Positions 37,101 to 43,394 of a stretch of DNA of 64,000 bases are shown here, in pieces (the stretch's first letter is position 1; each line of letters begins with the position of its first letter). The DNA comes from Patagioenas fasciata (lineage: Eukaryota > Chordata > Aves > Columbiformes > Columbidae). Position numbers and translations under genes: made by a program. Location of the stretch: contig NC_092524.1 of assembly GCF_037038585.1 (NCBI RefSeq), forward strand, positions 70,456,552 through 70,520,551, in the 5' to 3' direction. The notes beneath the pieces are model-generated. The model saw only the letters and a list, made by a program, of their open reading frames with translations, searched no databases and was not told the origin of the DNA.

Positions 37101-38458
37101 TCCATAGAATCATAGAATGTCCTGAGTTGGGGTCCACAAGGATCATGGAGTCCAACTCCTGTCCCTGCACAGGACACCCCACAGTCCACACCATAAACCC
37201 AGAACTGTGGAAAACAACGTTAGAAGACTGGGATGACCGCAGCCTCCTGCAGCCCTACACCCAACCCACACCTCTGACAATGGTTTGCACTTATGGACTC
37301 AGTCATTAAGGCTATTACTTCAGCGAGCAATGGACTACAGATCATGGGGTTTGTAGGAACGTTAAATAAAAAAAGGGTAATTATTCTTTGGCTTAAGTTT
37401 CATACAGAGTATACAAGGAGCGGCTGAAGTCCCAGGGTTTGTTCAGCCTGGAGCAGACTGAGGGCAGAGCTCATGGGCTGCAGGTTCCTCAGCAGGAGCA
37501 GGAGGGACAGGGCTGAGCTCTTCTCTGTGACAGTGACAGAGCCCAGGGAACCGCAGACGTGCCAGGGAGGGTCGGTGGGACATGAGGAAAAGGTTCTTCA
37601 CCCTGGGCACTGAACAGGCTCCCAGGGAGGTGTCACAGCCCCAACCTGACAGTGTTCAAGAAGAGACTGGACAGTGTCCTCAGACCCATGGGGTGACCTG
37701 TGGGGTGTCCTGTATAGGGACAGGAGGTGGACTCTATGGTCCTTGTGGGTCCCTCCAGCTCAGGGCTTCCTGTGATTTTCAGTGCAGACACTTACAGCTC
37801 TGTGTGGAAACCCCAAAGCTCTGTGAACCCCAGAAAACACATCCCAGTGCTCCACCTCCCTCACACTGGTGACCTGGGGTTTTAACTATTGCAAGGATCT
37901 CACATCAACCCCTTTGAAATCTTGTGGTCCCAAAAAACAGAGTTGTGTTTGTTTCTTTTTCCTCCACTACGTCTTTTCAGGCCGCTGCCCTCGCCTTTCA
38001 ACCCAGCAGCTCCTCCGAGGCCACCCCGACCCCGTACCTGTCATCTCGGCCATGTGCCGGCCCGGGATGCCCATGACCCGGGCACACGCCTCCATCTGCT
38101 GGGCCACCAGCGGCTTGGTCGGGGCGAGGAACAGCACCTTGCCGGAGGGGAACCAGCGGTAGAAATTGTACATGACGACAGCGGCCACGAAGGTTTTCCC
38201 CAGCCCGGTGGGCAGGCAGACCAGCGTGTTCCCCAGCAGGGCGGCGCGGGCCATGCGCTCCTGGTAACCGCGCACCGGGTAGTTGGTGGGGTAGATCCAA
38301 ATGGAGCCCGCGGCCTCGCAGAACCCCGGGGCTGGGTCCGCCGCGGCCGCCGCCAACAGCAGCTCATCGTCTGCCACCTCCTCTTTCTCCTTTTCCGGAG
38401 CGTTTCGGGCCGGCAGCCGCCAGGCCTGGGGCAGCGTGCTCTGCCGCCCGCCGCTCAT
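1025..38458 (-). CDS. FANCM: FANCM, Fanconi anemia group M DNA translocase (5' part, exons 1-13; 3' part outside window)
   Basis: Nuclear ATP-dependent DNA translocase that anchors the Fanconi core complex and remodels stalled forks. Thirteen exons, about 758 codons of a protein usually near 2000 residues: 38038-38458, 36714-36886, 35210-35287, 34376-34534, 15503-15634, 14667-14799, 13094-13216, 12517-12618, 8833-9026, 8049-8255, 4518-4752, 1909-2066, 1025-1183. Phases close at every junction. Visible SF2 motifs: Walker A PTGLGKTF (residues 83-90), motif Ia LAPTKPLV (from 111), DEAH in [11 protein letters not shown] (185-188), SAT (216-218), and motif [15 protein letters not shown] (about 549-561). 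Exons 12-13 carry the region that binds the MHF histone-fold dimer in the human protein ([20 protein letters not shown]). The start is the ATG at 38458, followed by [13 protein letters not shown], which resembles the human N-terminus. Intron 4 is unusually long and holds an antisense SOUL-family gene. No damage is seen. Identification is secure; the 3' half is not in view. Confidence 0.97.
1725..1856. repeat. Minisatellite, about 9- to 24-bp nested units
   Basis: Tandem and nested repeats of GCTTGGTTA and GGAGGGCTTGGTTA-type units in FANCM intron 12, starting about 50 bp inside the exon 12 donor. It contains no stop codon in one frame of each strand, which gives a spurious peptide of TKLTKPSV or VTEGLVSLV repeats. 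Confidence 0.9.
1909..2066 (-). CDS. FANCM: FANCM exon 12 (start of MHF-binding region)
   Basis: 158 bp. After an ATATAG acceptor it encodes [39 protein letters not shown] and ends NLEETP before GTGAGT. It matches the human segment with the WFLSEEEFKLWNRLYRLRD pattern. A minisatellite lies about 50 bp into the following intron. Confidence 0.92.
2067..4517 (-). other. FANCM intron 11
   Basis: Intron of about 2.45 kb. The plus strand carries an open frame (about 2554-2995) that looks mildly protein-like, but I recognise no family in it. No RNA gene or mobile element was found. Confidence 0.8.
4518..4752 (-). CDS. FANCM: FANCM exon 11
   Basis: 235 bp; starts [18 protein letters not shown] and continues [20 protein letters not shown], in line with the end of the conserved helicase module. 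The donor is ACC G|GTAAGA, phase 1. Confidence 0.94.
5062..5184 (+). repeat. Homopurine (GGA/GAAG)n tract
   Basis: 123 consecutive purines on the plus strand, built from GAAGAGGAAGG-like units. On the FANCM transcript strand the same tract is all pyrimidine. Mirror symmetry within it could allow triplex (H-DNA) formation. Confidence 0.95.
7291..7565 (-). mobile_element. CR1 LINE 3' fragment
   Basis: Begins with the reverse complement of the CR1 3' tail (repeated ATCATAGAAT-like 8-mers) and continues through typical CR1 sequence (TCCAGTGCAATCCCC, AGGAAGGTGTCCAGGC). 5'-truncated, minus orientation, in FANCM intron 10. Decayed and non-coding. Confidence 0.92.
8049..8255 (-). CDS. FANCM: FANCM exon 10 (helicase motifs V and VI)
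   Basis: 207 bp, 69 codons, [19 protein letters not shown] to ILAQGREER. It contains [11 protein letters not shown] (motif V) and [13 protein letters not shown] (motif VI, with the arginine fingers). The donor is CGG|GTGAGC. Confidence 0.97.
8256..8832 (-). other. FANCM intron 9
   Basis: AT-rich intron of 577 bp with no feature seen. Confidence 0.85.
8833..9026 (-). CDS. FANCM: FANCM exon 9 (second RecA lobe begins)
   Basis: 194 bp; encodes a Gly-rich linker, then [37 protein letters not shown] and FTQKEQLE. The donor is GAG|GTAAAG, phase 0. Confidence 0.95.
9027..12516 (-). other. FANCM intron 8
   Basis: About 3.5 kb. Apart from a short tandem repeat at 10509-10594 I see nothing functional. 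Confidence 0.8.
10509..10594. repeat. Tandem repeat, 21-bp unit, about four copies
   Basis: Copies at 10509, 10530, 10551 and 10572 share CTGGTTCCTCACTAGTTAGA with few changes; the last unit is 2 bp longer. Confidence 0.85.
12517..12618 (-). CDS. FANCM: FANCM exon 8
   Basis: 102 bp; encodes [19 protein letters not shown] and [14 protein letters not shown]. Phase 1 on both sides. The donor is TCT G|GTAGGT, and the split Gly codon joins exon 9 in frame. Confidence 0.92.
13094..13216 (-). CDS. FANCM: FANCM exon 7
   Basis: 123 bp; encodes [20 protein letters not shown] and then [15 protein letters not shown]. Phase 1 on both sides. The donor is CAG|GTCAGT, where C replaces the usual purine at +3. 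Confidence 0.94.
13217..14666 (-). other. FANCM intron 6
   Basis: About 1.45 kb. It contains a short CR1-like 3' remnant at 13389-13451 and otherwise nothing recognisable. Confidence 0.8.
13389..13451 (+). mobile_element. Short CR1 3'-end remnant
   Basis: The stretch with GGGTGGGACTGGATGGGC, GGTCCCTCCAACCCAG and CTGTGATTGTAG follows the pattern of the last 65 bp of CR1. Old and diverged. Confidence 0.65.
14667..14799 (-). CDS. FANCM: FANCM exon 6
   Basis: 133 bp; encodes [20 protein letters not shown], then a stretch ending [10 protein letters not shown]. The acceptor is TTTCACAG and the donor AAA G|GTGAAA, leaving phase 1. Confidence 0.95.
15503..15634 (-). CDS. FANCM: FANCM exon 5
   Basis: 132 bp, 44 codons, [19 protein letters not shown] through [10 protein letters not shown]. 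The acceptor is TTTGCAG and the donor ATG|GTAAAT. It lies in the insert between the two helicase lobes. Confidence 0.95.
21700..22093 (+). promoter_or_regulatory. CpG-rich promoter and 5' UTR of the SOUL-family gene
   Basis: GC-rich block with many CpGs just before the SOUL start codon, inside FANCM intron 4. It includes a 57-bp tandem duplication (21745-21858) with G-quadruplex-type runs and a weak TATA-like TTGATAAAGC near 22021. The transcription start is not determinable by eye. Confidence 0.65.
21745..21858 (+). repeat. 57-bp tandem duplication with G-runs
   Basis: Two copies starting at 21745 and 21802. Each contains GGGGTTTGGGAGGGAGCGGGG-like spacing, that is four runs of at least three G separated by short loops. 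Located about 240-350 bp upstream of the SOUL start codon. Confidence 0.88.
22094..22319 (+). CDS. SOUL-family gene exon 1
   Basis: 226 bp, starts [15 protein letters not shown], contains [20 protein letters not shown] and the acidic Glu stretch, and ends CCC CGG G|GTAAGA in phase 1. Confidence 0.88.
22094..29670 (+). CDS. SOUL/HEBP-family heme-binding protein, nested antisense in FANCM intron 4
   Basis: Predicted heme/tetrapyrrole-binding protein of the SOUL family (HEBP1, HEBP2, chicken pineal SOUL). Five exons: 22094-22319, 26206-26297, 27520-27661, 28885-29068, 29499-29670. All junctions keep phase and give about 271 residues. The first 75 or so residues are acidic and Ser/Glu-rich ([17 protein letters not shown]), absent from the short HEBP2 form. 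The SOUL domain follows: [67 protein letters not shown] and [20 protein letters not shown]. The last segment parallels HEBP2 AGYNSP...NRNNEVWLIQK. The start is the ATG at 22094 (GCG ATG G context); further in-frame ATGs at 22115, 22145 and in exon 2 could also be used. It may be the orthologue of chicken SOUL, but I cannot prove which family member it is. Confidence 0.9.
22320..26205 (+). other. SOUL-family gene intron 1
   Basis: About 3.9 kb. Its 5' part is the GC-rich tail of the promoter island. A 38-bp direct duplication lies near its 3' end (25963-26038), and a T/G homopolymer-rich stretch lies at 24874-24911. No other gene seen. Confidence 0.8.
25963..26038. repeat. 38-bp direct tandem duplication
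   Basis: Two nearly identical copies (25963-26000 and 26001-26038) with TAAGGTACAGTTCTTCAGTG at their start; they differ by one base (ACAAAGC versus ACGAAGC). Located about 170 bp before SOUL exon 2. Confidence 0.92.
26206..26297 (+). CDS. SOUL-family gene exon 2
   Basis: 92 bp after TTGCAG; encodes [19 protein letters not shown] and [12 protein letters not shown], ending AAG|GTACCG in phase 0. It contains an internal ATG (MAEPIQQ) that could serve as an alternative start. Confidence 0.88.
26298..27519 (+). other. SOUL-family gene intron 2
   Basis: AT-rich intron of 1.2 kb; no feature seen. Confidence 0.85.
27520..27661 (+). CDS. SOUL-family gene exon 3
   Basis: 142 bp after TTTGCAG; encodes [20 protein letters not shown] and [18 protein letters not shown], ending TCA G|GTAATT in phase 1. 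Confidence 0.92.
27662..28884 (+). other. SOUL-family gene intron 3, with a short CA repeat
   Basis: 1.2 kb intron. The only repeat noticed is (AC)8 at 28671-28686. Confidence 0.85.
28885..29068 (+). CDS. SOUL-family gene exon 4
   Basis: 184 bp after CCTCAG; encodes [36 protein letters not shown] and [17 protein letters not shown], ending AG|GTGAGA in phase 2. Confidence 0.93.
29069..29498 (+). other. SOUL-family gene intron 4
   Basis: 430-bp intron. A short direct duplication of TGTGAGATCCAA lies near 29257-29290; otherwise nothing. Confidence 0.8.
29499..29670 (+). CDS. SOUL-family gene terminal coding exon
   Basis: 172 bp after GTTACAG; encodes [20 protein letters not shown], then [20 protein letters not shown] and P, followed by TAG at 29668-29670. 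Confidence 0.93.
30598..30738 (+). other. Exon-like open block of unknown origin
   Basis: After an acceptor-like TTACCCGTAG the plus strand is open for about 46 codons. It reads [20 protein letters not shown], then [20 protein letters not shown], and reaches TAG at 30736-30738. The middle codons favour G or C at the third position, unlike the surrounding AT-rich sequence. I do not recognise the peptide. It could be an alternative 3' exon of the SOUL gene, a relic of another gene or a conserved regulatory element. The minus strand is also open in one frame, so the coding strand is not settled. Confidence 0.3.
30970..30975 (+). terminator. Candidate SOUL-gene poly(A) signal AATAAA
   Basis: Canonical hexamer 1.3 kb after the stop codon; a second AATAAA is at 31191-31196. 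Which one, if either, is used cannot be decided here. Confidence 0.3.
34376..34534 (-). CDS. FANCM: FANCM exon 4
   Basis: 159 bp, 53 codons, from [15 protein letters not shown] to [15 protein letters not shown]. The acceptor is CCGCAG and the donor CGG|GTGAGT. This exon opens the 18.7-kb intron that contains the antisense SOUL gene. Confidence 0.95.
34535..35209 (-). other. FANCM intron 3
   Basis: 675-bp intron; no feature seen. Confidence 0.85.
35210..35287 (-). CDS. FANCM: FANCM exon 3 (helicase motif III)
   Basis: 78 bp, 26 codons, starting [10 protein letters not shown] and containing [12 protein letters not shown]. The acceptor is CTTAG and the donor AAG|GTGAGT. Phase 0 on both sides. 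Confidence 0.95.
35288..36713 (-). other. FANCM intron 2
   Basis: 1.4-kb intron; no feature seen. Confidence 0.85.
36714..36886 (-). CDS. FANCM: FANCM exon 2 (DEAH box)
   Basis: 173 bp between a TTTCAG acceptor and a CAG|GTAATG donor. It encodes [18 protein letters not shown] and the DEAH motif [16 protein letters not shown]. Enters in phase 1, leaves in phase 0. Confidence 0.96.
37101..37205 (-). mobile_element. CR1 3' fragment
   Basis: Starts with the CR1 tail complement (CATAGAATCATAGAATG) and continues GTCCACAAGGATCATGGAGT and CCCTGCACAGGACACCCC, a hallmark of CR1 copies. The inner border is approximate. Confidence 0.85.
37411..37785 (+). mobile_element. CR1 fragment
   Basis: Contains GTTCAGCCTGGAGCAG, a CATGAGGAAAAGGTTCTTCA-type segment, CAAGAAGAGACTGGACAGTG and a CR1-like end. 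Plus orientation, diverged from the copy at 37101. Borders approximate. Confidence 0.82.
38038..38458 (-). CDS. FANCM: FANCM exon 1 (start codon to Walker A and Ia)
   Basis: Opens at the ATG (GCG ATG A context) and ends ATG ACA G before GTACGG, leaving phase 1. It encodes residues 1-140, including an acidic and Ala-rich head, [14 protein letters not shown], Walker A PTGLGKTF and HMAEMT. Confidence 0.97.
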
Positions 38459-38728
38459 CGCTTCTCAAGCGGTCGCGCCGCGAGTCCGCCCGGCGCTCTG
38501 AGGGGACGCGCGCCGCCCGCCATTTTCTCCCAGCGACGCCGCTTAAAATCCCCGCGGGCGCCGGGACGAAGGGGGTGGGAGAAGGGGCCGCTCCGCCCTG
38601 CGGGAGCAGGGCGGAGCGGCCCCTTCTCCCACCCCCTTCGTCCCGGCGCCCGCCGGGTAGCTTGGGCGGTGCGAAAGGAGGAGGAGGAGGAGGCGGCGGC
38701 GGTGGTGGCGGCGGTGGCGGGCGGGAAG
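38459..38728. promoter_or_regulatory. Bidirectional CpG promoter of FANCM and FKBP3
   Basis: Only 270 bp separate the two divergent start codons. The interval is strongly GC-rich with many CpGs, no TATA box, and contains a perfect hairpin palindrome (38554-38653). Next to FKBP3 it carries GGA and GGC triplet runs (38679-38725). The shared-promoter arrangement also occurs in mammals, where the two genes are divergent neighbours. Confidence 0.85.
38554..38653. repeat. Perfect inverted repeat, 47-bp arms, 6-bp loop
   Basis: The left arm 38554-38600 (GCGGGCGCCGGGACGAAGGG at its start) is the exact reverse complement of the right arm 38607-38653. The loop is CGGGAG at 38601-38606. Symmetry stops on both outer sides. 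GC content of the arms is very high. It could extrude a cruciform, and if transcribed would give a very stable 5' UTR hairpin. An assembly fold-back artefact is also possible. Confidence 0.97.
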
Positions 38729-38839
38729 ATGGCGGCGGCGGCGTGTCCGGCGCAGCCCTGGAGCGCGGAGGAGCTGCGGAGCGAGGCGCTGCCCAAGAAA
38801 GACATCATTAAGTTCCTGCAGGAACACGCGGCGCAGGCG
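38729..38839 (+). CDS. FKBP3: FKBP3 exon 1
   Basis: 111 bp, [19 protein letters not shown] and [17 protein letters not shown], donor GCG|GTGAGT, phase 0. Confidence 0.97.
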
Positions 38840-41800
38840 GTGAGTGCCCGTCCGTTTGTCTGTCTGTGTGTGTGTCTGTGTGTGAGCGCTCACCGGCGTG
38901 TCCCGCAGTTCCTGGCCGAGCACAAGCTGCTGGGGCAAGTGAAGAACGTGGCGAAGACGGCGAACAAGGAGCAGCTGATCGCGGCCTACACGCAGCTGTT
39001 CCGGAGCAAGGTGCGGGGCGGGGGGGACCGGGCGGGCGGCGCTCGGAGGGCGGCTCACCCGGCACTGCCCCGTCCCCATCCCCGCAGCGTTTCAAGGGAT
39101 CGGACGGCGAGGAGAAGGCGGCGGAGAAGGCGAAGCCCGCGAAGGCGGAGGAGAGCAAGGGGAAGGCGGCCAAGAGCGAGGAGGCCGTGGAGGAGGTGGG
39201 TGCAAGGGGGCTGAGCAGTGCAGGGGAAAGGGAGCTGGGGGTCCTGGGGACAGCAGGGTGACCATGAACCAGCACTGGGCCCTTGTGGCCAGGAAGCCAA
39301 TGGTGCCTGGGGTGGGTTAGAAGGGGGTGGTCAGTAGGTCAGAGAGGTTCTCCTGCCTCTCTGCTCTGCCCTGGGGAGACCACACCTGGAATCTTGTGTC
39401 CAGTTGTGGCCCCTCAGCTCCAGAAGGACAGGGAACTGCTGGAGAGAGTCCAGCGCAGCCACCAAGATGCTGGAGGGAGTGGAGCATCTCCCGTGTGAGG
39501 AAAGGCTGAGGGAGCTGGGGCTCTGGAGCTGGAGAAGAGGAGACTGAGGGGGGACTCATTCCTGGGGATCAATATGGAAAGGGGCAGTGTCAGGAGGATG
39601 GAGCCAGGCTCTTCTCGGTGACAACCAGTGACAGGACAAGGGGCAATGGGTGCAAACTGGAACACAGGAGGTTCCACTTAAATTTGAGAAGAAACTTATT
39701 CCTGATGAGGGTGTCAGAGCCTGGCCCAGGCTGCCCAGGGAGGTTGTGGAGTCTCCTCCTCTGCAGACATTCAAACCCGCCTGGACACCTTCCTGTGGAA
39801 CCTCAGCTGGGTGTTCCTGCTCCGGGGGGATTGCCCTGGATGAGCTTTCCAGGTCCCTTCAACCCCTGACATTCTGGGATGTAACACTGCATGTGTTTGT
39901 TTAGTTCCACAAACTAAGTAGTTGTTTTGTCTTGTGTGTGGTCGGTGTGGGACTGGTCAATGCAGCAGTCACAACCCTGTTTTTATAAACCTAGGGGCCA
40001 CCAAAGTACACAAAATCAATTTTGAAGAAGGGCGATAAAACCAACTTTCCAAAGAAAGGAGACACTGTTCATTGCTGGTACACGGGAAAACTACAGGATG
40101 GAACAGTCTTCGACACCAACGTTCAAACAAGTAAGGTCGTTTGGCTTTAGCTGTGAATGCAGGCAGGGGACATTAGCTGTGATCGTTAATCAGCCTCAGG
40201 CAGCGTTCCTTTCTGGAAGATGCGCATGGCAGGAGTCCTGACAAACTGCTCTGGCCTTTGTGTGCTGAGCCGAGCGGGGTGGCCCCGCAGCTGCCCCCGG
40301 AGCCCCATTTTCCATGAGCAGATGCAGGGCAGTATTTTAGGCCTGGCTGGTGTAAAGTTACGCAGCTGCATCCAGCCAGAGCTCACGTTTGGCGTTCTCC
40401 AGGCTGTAGATCATGTGGAATGCGGGGATTTAATCCGTGCTGAAACTGCTTTGGAGGAAAGACGTTCCCGCTTGGCGAGGTTCCTTTATCTGTGCAGCCT
40501 GACTTCCCACAGTGGAGTCAGCTTCTCCAGACACGTCTTGGGGTGCTCCTGTAATAAACCCTTAAACGTGGAGGCACTGGAACAAGAGTGAAGTCAAGTA
40601 GTCTGCTGTACTGCAGCCACTGCGGAGAAGCATGCTGGGATTTTTGGTGACAGTGTCTCAACCAAAAGACTTAGGTCTATGAAATTCTGAAACGCTGGAA
40701 GTGCTTTTGCAGTAGTGATGTCCAGCGCCGGGAGGAACAGCAGGGCTGGAATGCTCTGTGACTCGTTGTACTTACTGTGTGATGTTGTACATTCCGTGTT
40801 GACTTGTTTATTCTCACTAACGTGTTTATGATTCGTACCATCAACTTTAATAATTCAGAAATGCGTCTTTTGGGTTCACCAGATCAGTATCTGAAGGATG
40901 CTCATCAGCTTTAGCTCTTGGTGCAACTTGAACATTTAATTATGTTTTTAGTGCACAGCACTGAATTTTCCCCTAAAAATCTGACAGTGGGCTAAAAATA
41001 ATACAGTAAGAACAGGTATTTATATAAAGCATTATCATAACAGTAATTTTGGATAGGAGTGTGGTGTATGCTGGTGTGATGTTAAAACAAATCAACATAA
41101 AACTGTCTTTCAGGCGCAAAGAAGAAAAAAGCAGCCAAGCCTTTCAGTTTCAAAGTTGGCGTAGGAAAAGTAATCAGAGGTGTAAGTAAAGCATTTCCAG
41201 CTCCCTCAGAACCCAAAACGCTTTCATTCTGCAGGGTGTCTAACCTGGGTGCAAGTCTTGAGCTGCTGTTCTTGTTTGTTGTGGAGGTGCAAAGGGAAGT
41301 TGAAAGCGTTTCTGTCCACAGGGTGTAACATTTATGATTTACGGATGCGTTCCTCTGTCTGCTGTGTCATTCCCCTCATCAGGCAGTGTGTGGAACAGCT
41401 TTGTGTTCCTGGGGACATCACAGCCTTTTGCTTCTGTGTAGTGCTTTGCGCTACAGACAGGGTGACGGGGCTCCTGGGGCTCCATCCATCTCTGTTCATT
41501 CGGGGGGCTTCTGTCTCTCACAAGATCGGTTTCGCTCAGCAGCTTTTTGGTATTTGTGCCTCTTTGCGCACCATTCAGTTGATCCTGACTCTGCGCTGGA
41601 TGCTGAAGCTCCGGCTGCTGTCGTGACCGCCGTGAGCTGCAGTTTGATGCTGTAACTCGCGCTCTGTGCAGCACTGAGCACTGCAGTGCGCCGGCGGGAG
41701 CTGCGGGAGGGATGGAACATCCGGGCAGACTAAAAGCCCTGGGTGGAGGAATCGAGCGTCTGCTCCCCCAGCTGCTGCCTCACATCTGGAAGCCCCAGCC

Positions 41801-43394
41801 CTGGTGTGTCAGACACAGCAACGTGTGTGCTGAGCAGACCAGGGGCTGCGCCGCTGCGAGCCAGCGCTGAAATTGCTGCCTGTCTGCGCGAGATAACACA
41901 AGGAGGAGCTGGTGCTCACCTGACTTTAACAAACCAACCAAGCCCAACCCAGCATCATCTTTCAGGCTGCTGCTGTGCAGGAAAAAGGCCTTTATGGGTG
42001 ACTGGGCTGGAACTGAGACAGGGACGATGTCCCTGGGCTGGGGGCCAGTACTGCAGAAGCAGCGGTCGCCTGTTGCTCGCATGGTGTCAGATACGCTCCT
42101 GGAGCGGTTACAGGCGTGAGCAGCAGCTGTTCTTGGGGGAGTGTTGATACAGCACTGAGCTGAACATGGCTTTGGGAGTCTGGAAGAGGGACAGGCACTG
42201 AAATACAGTCTTTAAATCAGCGTTAAATAAACGCTAATCCGGTGGCACAGCAGAGACAGCCCCCTTGTTCTGTGTGGCCGTTGGCTGCAAACCGCATTCC
42301 CAAACTGGTTACGCTCAGACCAGCACGTTACTTTATCAGTTCACTGACATCTGCACAAAGTTAACTCTCCAGTGTGCGCAGTGAATAGGGCGCAGGCTGA
42401 TGTGGGAGCTGCGATACGAGCCAAGGGCAGCATTTCCGCAGTCAGAACGTGAAACCACGGCACGGTGGGCGAGTGTGCTGGGGAGGGACGTGCTACTGCA
42501 CCGTGTTCCTTGCAATACATTAGAAAAGCCCTTTTTCTTATTTTTGTTTTGTCTTTCAGTGGGATGAAGCTCTCTTAACAATGAGTAAAGGAGAGAAGGC
42601 TCAACTGGAAATCGAACCAGAGTGGGCGTACGGCAAGAAAGGGCAGCCCGATGCCAAGTATCCTTCCCCACTCAGTTGCTCGTTCAGTAACTCAGAAATG
42701 CTTGGTGGAATAAAGGGTAGGGATATAATGGGGGGAGCATTGGCTTGTTACTCATAGCAGGGTTAGAATGTTCCCATATGAAAAAAGATCTGTTAACTGA
42801 GTGGATGGATGTGATTGCCCGTTTGTTTTGGAGACAAACTCCCGCGGGGAGTCCCGCGGAGGAGAGCGTGCCACTCGTTCTGTGCCTGCTTTGTCCTCCA
42901 GCTGCAGCAGCAGGGACAGGGATGCTGAGCAGTGTGGCAGGGACCACTGTTCTTTCACACCCAAATCCTTCGTCATGATAATTTCAAAGACTGTCCAGGA
43001 ATTCTCTCAGTAGGACAGCAGGGCTGAGTAAGCTCATCCCAGAGGGACACCAGTGCCTGTGTCCCAGAACGGGGCAGTTCATCTCCAGAGGATCTAAATA
43101 AAGGGGGGTGTGTGGAACTGGTGCTGAATGTGTCACCACAAGTCACGTTAGAGAGCAGCTGTGGGTCCACGCCAAGTCCAGGATGTTAAAATGGATCGGT
43201 GAAATATAAAACTGACACATGGGGAACAGGTGGTAAATCACTTAACATGGGTTTGTGTGTTAACTGGGGGATTGTTTTGTGGGTCTGTTTTTTTTTGTCT
43301 GATTGTTTTTTTTAAAGCTTCCTTAACGTGTGCAAACAGAATTCCACCAAATGCAAAACTTTTCTTTGAAGTGGAACTGGTGGATATTGAATGA
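38729..43394 (+). CDS. FKBP3: FKBP3 (FKBP25), nuclear FK506-binding prolyl isomerase
   Basis: Nuclear peptidyl-prolyl cis-trans isomerase that binds nucleic acid and rapamycin. Seven exons: 38729-38839, 38909-39010, 39088-39195, 39995-40130, 41114-41181, 42560-42657, 43340-43394. They sum to 225 codons plus stop, against 224 residues in human. The N-terminal helix bundle spans about residues 1-73 ([37 protein letters not shown]). A Lys/Glu/Ala linker comes from exon 3 ([20 protein letters not shown]). The C-terminal FKBP fold has [52 protein letters not shown] and [10 protein letters not shown]. Binding-pocket aromatics (Tyr and Phe of WYTG...VFDTN, Trp of GWDEAL) are kept. The start has a good Kozak context (AAG ATG G). 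It shares its promoter with FANCM and converges on PRPF39. The last intron is U12-type. Confidence 0.98.
38855..38884 (+). repeat. TGTC/TG microsatellite in FKBP3 intron 1
   Basis: TTTGTCTGTCTGTGTGTGTG-type run that fills much of the 69-bp intron between exons 1 and 2. Confidence 0.85.
38909..39010 (+). CDS. FKBP3: FKBP3 exon 2
   Basis: 102 bp after [27 protein letters not shown] and [13 protein letters not shown], donor AAG|GTGCGG. Confidence 0.97.
39088..39195 (+). CDS. FKBP3: FKBP3 exon 3 (charged linker)
   Basis: 108 bp after CCCGCAG; begins [17 protein letters not shown] and ends EEAVEE before GTGGGT. The linker is richer in Lys-Ala than the human one. Confidence 0.95.
39212..39882 (+). 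mobile_element. CR1 LINE 3' fragment, about 670 bp
   Basis: Fills most of FKBP3 intron 3. Landmarks: CTCCAGAAGGACAGGGAACTG, GGAAAGGCTGAGGGAGCTGG, TTCAAACCCGCCTGGACACC and the 3' GGTCCCTTCAACCCCTGACA. Plus orientation, 5'-truncated. It is nearly collinear with the inverted copy at 57563-58216. Confidence 0.94.
39995..40130 (+). CDS. FKBP3: FKBP3 exon 4
   Basis: 136 bp after CCTAG; encodes [20 protein letters not shown] and [20 protein letters not shown], ending phase 1 before GTAAGG. Confidence 0.97.
40131..41113 (+). other. FKBP3 intron 4
   Basis: Nearly 1 kb; no feature seen. Confidence 0.85.
41114..41181 (+). CDS. FKBP3: FKBP3 exon 5
   Basis: 68 bp after TTTCAG; encodes [19 protein letters not shown] and VIRG, donor GGT|GTAAGT. 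Confidence 0.96.
41182..42559 (+). other. FKBP3 intron 5
   Basis: 1.4 kb; no feature seen. Confidence 0.85.
42560..42657 (+). CDS. FKBP3: FKBP3 exon 6
   Basis: 98 bp after TTTCAG; encodes [20 protein letters not shown] and [12 protein letters not shown], ending AA|GTATCCTT, a U12-type donor. Confidence 0.97.
42658..43339 (+). other. FKBP3: FKBP3 intron 6, U12-type (minor spliceosome) intron
   Basis: The 5' splice site reads GTATCCTTCC, matching the U12 GT-AG subtype consensus. A branch-point match TTCCTTAAC is at 43319-43327, with the branch A 13 nt before the CAG at the 3' end, inside the usual 10-20 nt U12 window. No clear pyrimidine tract lies between branch point and acceptor, also as expected for U12 introns. 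Confidence 0.92.
43340..43394 (+). CDS. FKBP3: FKBP3 exon 7 (terminal)
   Basis: 55 bp after CAAACAG; encodes [17 protein letters not shown] and the TGA stop. Confidence 0.97.

Larger units (their letters stand above)
36887..38037 (-). other. FANCM intron 1 with two CR1 fragments
   Basis: 1.15-kb intron; CR1 fragments in opposite orientation occupy about 37101-37205 and 37411-37785. Confidence 0.85.

Noticed and set aside
37889-39214. Plus-strand open frame of 441 codons across the FANCM-FKBP3 promoter
   Set aside because: It exists because the CpG-rich DNA has few stops. It reads through introns and the promoter palindrome, and conflicts with the clear FKBP3 exons.
39283-39904. Open frames in CR1 copies (also at 57588-58149)
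   Set aside because: They are frames in decayed 3' CR1 sequence, repeated in both copies, without reverse transcriptase motifs.
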